From: an uncultured Bacteroides sp.
GTDB taxonomy: Bacteria > Bacteroidota > Bacteroidia > Bacteroidales > Bacteroidaceae
DNA: 22,094 bases
Direction: 5' to 3'
Assembly (NCBI GenBank): GCA_905197435.1
Contig: CAJJYX010000030.1
Location: 1-22,094, forward strand
The position numbers were made by a program, and so were the translations under genes. Below are positions 16,622 through 22,094 of this stretch, in pieces. The notes under the pieces are model-generated. The model was given only the letters and a program-made list of their open reading frames with translations. It was not told the origin of the DNA and searched no databases. Within the stretch, counting starts at the first letter, position 1; each line of letters starts with the position of its first letter.

Positions 16622-17466
16622 TGCGAAATCTGCTAAACTTTCTCATTAAATATAATTACTGGTTCCTCTTTCTGCTGTTAGAGGTTACCAGTTTTGTTTT
16701 ATTATTCCGCTTCAACCATTATCAGCAGAGTGTATATTTCACTTCTGCCAACGGAGTGGCAGGGAAAGTTTATGAGATTTCAGGGGGGATTAGTTCTTAT
16801 TTCCATTTGAAATCGGTCAATGAGGATCTGCTTGACCGTAATATGTGGCTGGAACAACGTGTCGCTTTTCTCGAAAAAAGTCTGCAAGAGCGCGGCTTGG
16901 ATTCTGTGAAGCTGTATAGTGTGGCGCGTCTTGCTCCGGCTGATTATCGTATATACAAGGCGAATGTTATTAAGAACAGTCTGAATAAGGCGGATAATTA
17001 CATAACGTTGGATCGTGGTTCAGCAGACAGCATTCGTCCGGAGATGGGCGTAGTGGATGCCAACGGAGTGGTGGGCATTGTATATAAGACTTCTCCCCGT
17101 TACTCGTTGGTTATTCCATTGTTGAATAGTAAATCGAGCATTAGTTGCAAGATTGTGGGTAGTGACTATTTTGGTTATTTGAAATGGGAAGGCGGGGACT
17201 CCCGCTTCGCTTATCTGAAAGATTTACCTCGCCATGCGGAGTTCAATTTGGGGGATACGGTGGTAACCAGCGGTTACTCTACGGTCTTTCCTGAGGGAGT
17301 TATGGTAGGGACGGTTGATGATATGTCCGATTCTCATGACGGGCTTTCGTATCTGTTGAAGATAAAGCTGGCTACGGACTTTGGCAAAGTGGGCAATGTC
17401 CGTGTCATATCCCGCAACGGGCAGGATGAACAAAAGGCATTGGAGGCAAGGGCGGACGAGAAGTGA
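16621..17466 (+). CDS. mreC: Rod-shape-determining protein MreC
   Basis: 281 residues. One membrane helix at about 12-31 (YWFLFLLLEVTSFVLLF), a short coiled coil at about 58-86 (LKSVNEDLLDRNMWLEQRV), then the two beta-barrel domains (YITLDRGSADSIRPEMGVV and DTVVTSGYSTVFPEGVMVG are family signatures). It scaffolds PBP2 and RodA in the periplasm. The ATG shares one base with the mreB stop. The C-terminus is a short charged tail. It is followed by a 99-bp spacer filled with 7-base repeats. Confidence 0.95.
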   Translation: MRNLLNFLIKYNYWFLFLLLEVTSFVLLFRFNHYQQSVYFTSANGVAGKVYEISGGISSYFHLKSVNEDLLDRNMWLEQRVAFLEKSLQERGLDSVKLYSVARLAPADYRIYKANVIKNSLNKADNYITLDRGSADSIRPEMGVVDANGVVGIVYKTSPRYSLVIPLLNSKSSISCKIVGSDYFGYLKWEGGDSRFAYLKDLPRHAEFNLGDTVVTSGYSTVFPEGVMVGTVDDMSDSHDGLSYLLKIKLATDFGKVGNVRVISRNGQDEQKALEARADEK

Positions 17467-17473
17467 CTAAGAA

Positions 17474-17559
17474 ATTAGGGATTAGGGGTTAAGGATTAGG
17501 GATTAATCATCTTTATATCTTATAACTTATACACTCAATAACTTGTAACTCGTAACTTA
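17474..17559. repeat. Heptanucleotide filler repeats between mreC and mreD
   Basis: Five consecutive 7-base units lie at 17474-17508 (ATTAGGG, ATTAGGG, GTTAAGG, ATTAGGG, ATTAATC). A second set follows: TAACTTA at 17523-17529, then TAACTTG, TAACTCG and TAACTTA at 17539-17559. No gene, promoter box or terminator is seen in the spacer. The units are telomere-like in look only. Confidence 0.8.
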
Positions 17560-17565
17560 TTAGCG

Positions 17566-18066
17566 TTGTTAATTAATTATCTGCATAAAATAGGATGGTT
17601 CATAGGTTTGGTGCTGCTTCAGGTACTGATACTGAACAATGTGCATATTGCAGGATATGCCACTCCATTTCTGTACATTTATCTGATATTGAAGTTCGAA
17701 TCGGACACTCCCCGTAATGCATTGATGTTATGGGCATTCTTCCTGGGACTGGCTGTCGATATCTTTTCCGATACGCCGGGGATGAATGCCGCAGCTACGG
17801 TATTGCTGGCTTTCCTGCGCCCTGCTTTCCTGCGCTTGTTCGTACCCCGTGACACACTGGATACACTGGTTCCTGCTATCCGCACAATGGGAATCCTTCC
17901 TTTCCTGAAATATCTGGTAGTGAGTGTTCTGGTACATCACGGCTTGTTGCTTACCCTTGAATTCTTTTCTTTTGCCCATATCGCCACGCTGCTGTTGAGG
18001 ATTGTGGCAAGTGCCCTGCTTACTGTGACCTGCATTATGGCCGTTGAGGGAATAAGGAAGAAGTGA
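17566..18066 (+). CDS. mreD: Rod-shape-determining membrane protein MreD
   Basis: 166 residues with about five membrane helices and the MreD-like words VLLQVLILNNVHIAGYATPF and GLAVDIFSDTPGMNAAATVLLAFLR (the latter shown here from residue 63 on, in part). TTG at 17566 is the only usable start: the frame is closed by TAA at 17539-17541 and has no ATG or GTG between, and the conserved region begins at once. No Shine-Dalgarno sequence precedes it. It is an integral inner-membrane part of the elongasome; mrdA starts 21 bp after its stop. Confidence 0.93.
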   Translation: MLINYLHKIGWFIGLVLLQVLILNNVHIAGYATPFLYIYLILKFESDTPRNALMLWAFFLGLAVDIFSDTPGMNAAATVLLAFLRPAFLRLFVPRDTLDTLVPAIRTMGILPFLKYLVVSVLVHHGLLLTLEFFSFAHIATLLLRIVASALLTVTCIMAVEGIRKK

Positions 18067-18087
18067 GGATTCATAACTCAAAATTGA

Positions 18088-19953
18088 ATGAAGGACTATA
18101 CACTGGAAAAGCGGAAATATGTGATCGGAGCGGCGGCTGTTGCCATCGTTTTGATTTACGTGTTCCGGCTGTTCGACCTGCAAATCATGACCGATGACTA
18201 CAAGAAGAACGCGGACAGCAATGCTTTTCTGAACAAGATACAATATCCCTCACGGGGGGCAATCTACGACCGTAACGGTAAGTTGCTCGTATTCAACCAG
18301 CCTGCATACGACATTACATTTGTTCCGCGGGAGGTGACACAGTTGGATACACTCGACCTTTGCAGGGCCTTGAACATTACCCGTGAGCAGTTTGACAAGC
18401 GGATGAATGACGTCAAGAACCGTTGGATGAATCCCGGTTATTCCAAATATACCCATCAGGTGTTTATGACGCAGCTCTCTGCCGAGGAATCCGGTGTGTT
18501 TCAGGAAAAGTTGTTCAAGATCCCCGGCTTCTATATTCAGAGGCGTACCATCCGCCAATATACCTATAACTCCGCAGGCCATTTGTTGGGAGACATCGGC
18601 GAAGTGTCCAAGAAAGACATTGAGAATGATGACTACTATATCCGCGGAGACTATATAGGCAAGCAAGGCATCGAGAAATCTTATGAAAAGTATCTGCGTG
18701 GAGAGAAGGGGGTGGAGATTCTGCTTCGCGACGCCCATGGACGCATCCAGGGGCACTACATGGACGGACAGTTGGATCGGCCCTCCATACCCGGCAAGAA
18801 TCTGACACTTGGCATCGACATAGACCTCCAGATGCTGGGTGAGCGACTGCTTCAGCATAAGATAGGTGCCATTGTTGCCATCGAGCCGGCTACGGGTGAG
18901 ATTCTGTGTATGGTTTCCTCGCCCACCTTCGACCCCCATCTGATGATAGGCCGCCAGCGGGGGAAGAACCACCGCCTGCTGCAGATGGACAAGCGGAAAC
19001 CGTTGCTGAACCGTGCCATCATGGGAGCATATCCGCCGGGCTCTACCTTCAAGACGGCCCAGGCACTGACCTTTCTTCAGGAAGGGATTATCCATGAAGA
19101 TTATCCGGCTTTCCCTTGTGCGCATGGCTTCAATTATAAAAGCCTCCATGTGGGCTGCCATGGACATGGCTCGCCCCCACCGCTGATTCCGGCCATCGCT
19201 ACCTCCTGCAACTCTTACTTCTGCTGGGGATTGTACCGTATGTTCGGTGATAAAAAATACGGTTCGCCGCAGAATGCCATCACCGTATGGAAAGACCACA
19301 TGGTGTCGCAGGGCTTCGGCTATCGGCTCGGAACCGACCTTCCCGGCGAACAGCGCGGATTGATACCGAACGCCAAGTTTTATGACAAGCCTTATCGGGG
19401 CTCGTGGAACGGCCTGACGGTTATCAGTATTGCCATCGGGCAGGGAGAGATTCTTGCCACACCGTTGCAGATTGCCAATCTTGGCGCAACCATTGCCAAC
19501 CGGGGGCATTTCATCACTCCGCACATCGTGAAGGAGATAGAAGACAATGAACTGGACAGTATCTATCGCAATCCCCGTTATCCCACTATCGACCGCGAAT
19601 ATTATGAGATGGTGGTGAAAGGCATGCGTGCCGCTGTAGACGGAAGCACGGGTAGCGCCACTTGCCGCATGGCGGGAGCCATCCTGCCGGGTGTGGAGGT
19701 TTGCGGAAAGACGGGTACGGCGCAGAACCGTGGTAAGGACCATTCCGTCTTTATGGGCTTTGCCCCAATGGACAACCCCAAGATTGCCATTGCCGTATAT
19801 GTGGAGAATGGCGGTTTCGGTGCTACGTATGGTGTGCCTATCGGTGCTATGATGATGGACCAGTACCTGCATGGGAAGCTGTCGCCCGAGAATGAGATAC
19901 GGGCAGAAGAATTCAGTAATCGAGTTATATTGTATGGTGACGAGGAGAGATGA
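18088..19953 (+). CDS. mrdA: Penicillin-binding protein 2 (elongation transpeptidase)
   Basis: 621 residues, class B PBP length. A single N-terminal membrane helix is at about 11-28 (VIGAAAVAIVLIYVFRLF). The pedestal domain includes RGAIYDRNGKLL and the GDIGEVSKKD segment. The transpeptidase domain contains the active-site Ser319-Thr-Phe-Lys322, Ser373-Cys-Asn375 and Lys541-Thr-Gly-Thr motifs, all intact. It cross-links peptidoglycan with RodA during side-wall growth and is the target of mecillinam-type beta-lactams in the family. The 3' end (GGTGACGAGGAGAGATGA) is almost the same as the start of rodA 90 bp on. Confidence 0.96.
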   Translation: MKDYTLEKRKYVIGAAAVAIVLIYVFRLFDLQIMTDDYKKNADSNAFLNKIQYPSRGAIYDRNGKLLVFNQPAYDITFVPREVTQLDTLDLCRALNITREQFDKRMNDVKNRWMNPGYSKYTHQVFMTQLSAEESGVFQEKLFKIPGFYIQRRTIRQYTYNSAGHLLGDIGEVSKKDIENDDYYIRGDYIGKQGIEKSYEKYLRGEKGVEILLRDAHGRIQGHYMDGQLDRPSIPGKNLTLGIDIDLQMLGERLLQHKIGAIVAIEPATGEILCMVSSPTFDPHLMIGRQRGKNHRLLQMDKRKPLLNRAIMGAYPPGSTFKTAQALTFLQEGIIHEDYPAFPCAHGFNYKSLHVGCHGHGSPPPLIPAIATSCNSYFCWGLYRMFGDKKYGSPQNAITVWKDHMVSQGFGYRLGTDLPGEQRGLIPNAKFYDKPYRGSWNGLTVISIAIGQGEILATPLQIANLGATIANRGHFITPHIVKEIEDNELDSIYRNPRYPTIDREYYEMVVKGMRAAVDGSTGSATCRMAGAILPGVEVCGKTGTAQNRGKDHSVFMGFAPMDNPKIAIAVYVENGGFGATYGVPIGAMMMDQYLHGKLSPENEIRAEEFSNRVILYGDEER

Positions 19954-20041
19954 TGATTAGGGGTTAGGAATGAACGGTGAGTGACTTCAATAGTAAATAG
20001 TAAATCGTAAAATCGTAAATAAATTGGTGACAAGGAGAGAT
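19935..20041. repeat. 17-bp direct repeat bracketing the mrdA-rodA spacer
   Basis: TGGTGACGAGGAGAGAT at 19935-19951 (end of mrdA) and TGGTGACAAGGAGAGAT at 20025-20041 (start of rodA) differ at one base, exactly 90 bp apart. Between them lies 7-base filler: ATTAGGG and GTTAGGA (19956-19969), then TAGTAAA, TAGTAAA, TCGTAAAA, TCGTAAA (19991-20019). It looks like an insertion with duplication of its target. Confidence 0.75.
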
Positions 20042-21481
20042 AGTATATGGAAATCATTGGACTGGGTGACGATTGTCGTTTACCTGCTGCTGATTGTATT
20101 CGGCTGGTTCAGTATTTGTGGGGCAAGCTATGATTATGGTGACCGTGACTTTCTGGATTTCTCTACTCGTGCCGGCAAGCAGTTTGTCTGGATAATATGT
20201 TCCTTCGGGTTGGGGTTTGTGCTGCTGATGCTGGACGATTCTCTCTACGACATGTTTGCCTACCTTATATATATAGGGCTGATGTTGCTGCTGATTGTCA
20301 CGATATTCATTGCGCCCGACACGAAAGGGTCGCGCTCATGGCTCATTCTGGGGCCGGTCAGTCTGCAGCCGGCGGAGTTTGCCAAGTTTGCCACGGCGCT
20401 GGCGCTGGCCAAGTATATGAGTGCCTATTCGTTTACGATGAAGAACTGGAGAAGTGCCCTTATGTTGGTTTTCCTGATTCTCTTCCCCATGTTGCTGATT
20501 ATCCTGCAACGGGAGACGGGTTCGGCATTGGTATATTCGGCATTTTTCCTGATGCTTTATCGGGAGGGGATGCCGGGCGTGGTGCTATTCTCGGGTATAT
20601 GTGCTGTGGTCTACTTTGTGGTGGGCATCCGTTTTGACGCGGTGATGATTGCCGATACGCCGACACCTATCGGAGAATTTGCCGTATTGCTGATGGTGCT
20701 GCTTTTTGCCGGAGGTATGGTATGGGTATATAAGAAGCGTTGGGAGCCGGCAAGGAATATTATTGGCGGTTCGCTGGGAGCGTTGTTTGTGGCTTATCTG
20801 ATTTCGGAATATGTGACGCCTTTCAACTTGGTGTGGGTACAGTGGGGACTTTGTGCGCTTGTTGTCGGCTATCTTGTCTTTCTCTCTTTAAGCGAGCGCC
20901 ATTTATCTTATTTCCTGATAGGGCTGTTTGCTTTGGGCTCCGTCGGTTTTCTCTATTCCAGCGACTACTTCTTCAACAAGGTACTGGAACCCCATCAGCA
21001 GATACGTATCAAGGTGGTGCTCGGCATGGAGGAAGACCTTGCCGGTGCCGGTTATAATGTGAACCAGTCGAAGATAGCCATCGGCTCCGGAGGGCTGACC
21101 GGCAAGGGCTTCTTGAACGGTACGCAGACAAAACTGAAGTATGTGCCGGAGCAAGATACAGACTTCATCTTTTGCACGGTGGGCGAGGAGGAAGGTTTCG
21201 TAGGCTCCACAGCTGTGTTGCTACTGTTCCTCATTCTCATTTTGCGGCTTATTGTTGTGGCCGAGCGGCAACAGTCCCCGTTTGGGCGGGTGTACGGCTA
21301 TTCTGTGCTCAGCATATTCCTATTCCATTTGTTCATCAATATCGGCATGGTGCTGGGGCTGACTCCTGTAATCGGCATTCCGTTGCCTTTCTTTAGCTAC
21401 GGTGGCTCTTCTCTTTGGGGGTTCACCATTCTGCTGTTTATCTTCCTGCGTATTGATGCGGGAAGAAACCGGCGGCTCTGA
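20027..21481 (+). CDS. rodA: SEDS peptidoglycan glycosyltransferase RodA
   Basis: 484 residues from GTG at 20027; the TTG at 20024 is a one-codon-longer alternative and no ATG exists in frame upstream. The start fits the family N-terminus (TRRDSIWKSLDW). Ten or more membrane helices are present. SEDS signatures seen: KGSRSWLILGPVSLQPAEFAK in the first half and, in the second, GSGGLTGKGFLNGTQTKL, then VPEQDTDFIFCTVGEEEGF with the catalytic Asp379, and IPLPFFSYGGSS near the end. It is longer than E. coli RodA (370 aa) because of extra helices in the middle (about residues 200-310), which is usual in Bacteroides. It polymerises glycan strands with PBP2. Last gene of the block. Confidence 0.95.
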   Translation: MTRRDSIWKSLDWVTIVVYLLLIVFGWFSICGASYDYGDRDFLDFSTRAGKQFVWIICSFGLGFVLLMLDDSLYDMFAYLIYIGLMLLLIVTIFIAPDTKGSRSWLILGPVSLQPAEFAKFATALALAKYMSAYSFTMKNWRSALMLVFLILFPMLLIILQRETGSALVYSAFFLMLYREGMPGVVLFSGICAVVYFVVGIRFDAVMIADTPTPIGEFAVLLMVLLFAGGMVWVYKKRWEPARNIIGGSLGALFVAYLISEYVTPFNLVWVQWGLCALVVGYLVFLSLSERHLSYFLIGLFALGSVGFLYSSDYFFNKVLEPHQQIRIKVVLGMEEDLAGAGYNVNQSKIAIGSGGLTGKGFLNGTQTKLKYVPEQDTDFIFCTVGEEEGFVGSTAVLLLFLILILRLIVVAERQQSPFGRVYGYSVLSIFLFHLFINIGMVLGLTPVIGIPLPFFSYGGSSLWGFTILLFIFLRIDAGRNRRL

Positions 21482-21522
21482 TCAACTATCCTGTGCATTT
21501 CATTGGATGTGCGTCTTTGGGA

Positions 21523-21645
21523 TGTCGTTCCCACTTGTGGTTACTGTCGTTCCCACTTGTGGTTACTGCCGTTCCCACTTGGGGAAACTGCCGTTCCCAC
21601 TTGGGGAAACTGTCGTTCCCGCTTGGGGAAACTGTCGTTCCTGTC
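21523..21645. repeat. 22-bp tandem repeat array downstream of rodA
   Basis: Five full units and one partial unit start at 21523, 21545, 21567, 21589, 21611 and 21633. Units 1 and 2 are identical (TGTCGTTCCCACTTGTGG then TTAC), units 3 and 4 are identical (TGCCGTTCCCACTTGGGG then AAAC), unit 5 differs by two bases from 3/4, and unit 6 breaks off after 13 bases. Each unit has a dyad (for example CCAC-TT-GTGG). Units touch without spacers, so this is not a CRISPR. An open frame across it is a by-product of the repeats. The array starts 42 bp after the rodA stop. Confidence 0.9.
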
Positions 21646-21815
21646 TTTTCCTGATTTAGCTAGACGCTTTTTTGATTAATAAACTATATCCATAGACAGT
21701 TTCTAAAATGTAGTACTGATATAGTAGTCATTGGTTCCGAAGTCATACTGTCCGAATAGACACAACCGAAGAGGTTGTGCTGTTTTCGTTGACACCGTTC
21801 TTGCTGACTTGTAGT
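21646..21815. other. Non-coding tail region with one hairpin
   Basis: Between the array and the transposase stop I see an AT-rich stretch with TTTTTT at about 21668 and a 7-bp hairpin CACAACC/GGTTGTG (21761-21767 with 21773-21779) followed on the plus strand by CTGTTTTCG. It may be a terminator for rodA or part of the insertion-sequence end. No clear terminal inverted repeat can be set because the other end of the element is outside the window. Confidence 0.4.
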
Positions 21816-22094
21816 TCAGCCCTGCAAAGATATTGAATCCTGTCTTTCCTTGCAGTCTTTGGCAGGATATTCTTTCTTTTTCCATTTCCTTTTCTGCTCC
21901 CCCGTTTCCAGATGAGCCAATGCGGGTGTCTTGTATCCGATGCTCATATGCGGTCTGCGGTAATTGTAGAAGTGGATATAGCGTCCTATAACCTGCTTCG
22001 CATGCCCGATGTCATTGAATCTGTCCCTTCGATAGACACATTCCGTCTTGATAATCCCGTTGGCACGTTCCGCGACAGCATTGTCCGTCGGCTT
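21780..22094 (-). mobile_element. Right end of an IS3-family insertion sequence (partial)
   Basis: Inferred from the transposase fragment. The element end must lie between the stop codon at 21816 and about 21706; the boundary given is approximate. On the minus strand the sequence after the stop includes GGTGTCAACGAAAACAGC, which has a look of IS3-type ends, but the left end needed to prove an inverted repeat is not in the window. Confidence 0.45.
21816..22094 (-). CDS. IS3-family transposase (OrfB), C-terminal part, cut by the window edge
   Basis: 92 codons plus stop (TGA at 21816-21818) are seen; the gene enters from beyond the right edge. The segment reads PTDNAVAERANGIIKTE, then RFNDIGHAKQVIGRYIHFYN and YRRPHMSIGYKTPALAH. 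This is the end of the rve integrase core, with the region around the catalytic Glu (AERANGIIKTE) and the NYRRPHxSxGYxTP motif of the IS3 family. The first Asp residues of the DDE triad lie outside. The C-terminal tail is basic (KRKWKKKEY). The visible part has no frameshift, so the element may be intact. Confidence 0.88.
   Translation of the reverse strand, partial: KPTDNAVAERANGIIKTECVYRRDRFNDIGHAKQVIGRYIHFYNYRRPHMSIGYKTPALAHLETGEQKRKWKKKEYPAKDCKERQDSISLQG

Noticed and set aside
17474..17508. Telomere-like ATTAGGG repeats as a replicon end or origin
   Set aside because: Only five degenerate units between two genes of one operon; the same kind of filler occurs in other spacers.
21523..21645. 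CRISPR array
   Set aside because: Units of 22 bp adjoin without spacers and no cas gene is near.
21402..21659. 85-codon frame over the end of rodA and the 22-bp repeats
   Set aside because: It is read out of frame with rodA and its second half is only the translated tandem repeat.

Overview
The window comes from a Bacteroides-type genome (order Bacteroidales). Evidence for this: promoters of the TAnnTTTG (-7) type, start codons without Shine-Dalgarno sequences, lipoproteins with a Cys-Ser-acidic tail, a fimbrillin-like surface protein, and the gene order purH-mreB-mreC-mreD-mrdA-rodA that is usual in this group. The species cannot be fixed from the sequence.

Layout, left to right. Bases 1-301 hold no gene, only a palindromic repeat element and a short direct repeat. 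Bases 302-3368 (minus strand) carry a 47-codon small gene followed by a 957-residue surface lipoprotein with a fimbrillin-like N-terminus and a beta-helix-like body; their transcript seems to start near 3575 with a structured leader of about 200 nt. Divergent from it, a promoter at 3708-3715 drives a three-gene efflux operon (TolC-like outer membrane factor, EmrA-like adaptor, 14-helix MFS pump; 4029-8056) behind a leader of about 300 nt. Two single genes follow, each with its own promoter: a Cys-rich DUF3795 protein (8359-8694) and a SAM-dependent methyltransferase (8928-9704) whose leader has a strong hairpin. Next is a pair, an ABC-F ATPase (9872-11839) and an M13 zinc-peptidase lipoprotein (11864-13900), closed by an intrinsic terminator. 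Then comes purH (14061-15584), joined at a 14-bp gap to the elongasome genes mreB, mreC, mreD, mrdA (PBP2) and rodA, ending at 21481. A 22-bp tandem array follows rodA. The right edge cuts through an IS3-type transposase on the minus strand.

How the genes work together. MreB/C/D, PBP2 and RodA form the rod-shape peptidoglycan synthesis complex: MreB filaments steer the RodA glycosyltransferase and PBP2 transpeptidase through MreC and MreD. PurH completes IMP synthesis and probably shares their transcript. The efflux genes form a complete tripartite pump across both membranes.

The window is mostly core genome and I see no clear new defence or biosynthetic system. The most unusual signals lie between genes: (i) the spacers inside two operons, and the spacer after the lipoprotein gene, are built from degenerate 7-bp units; (ii) the mrdA/rodA spacer is bracketed by a 17-bp near-perfect direct repeat, as if filler had been inserted by duplication at a formerly overlapping gene junction; (iii) the 22-bp dyad repeat array behind rodA; (iv) the small gene plus structured leader before the surface lipoprotein; (v) the attenuator-like leader of the methyltransferase.
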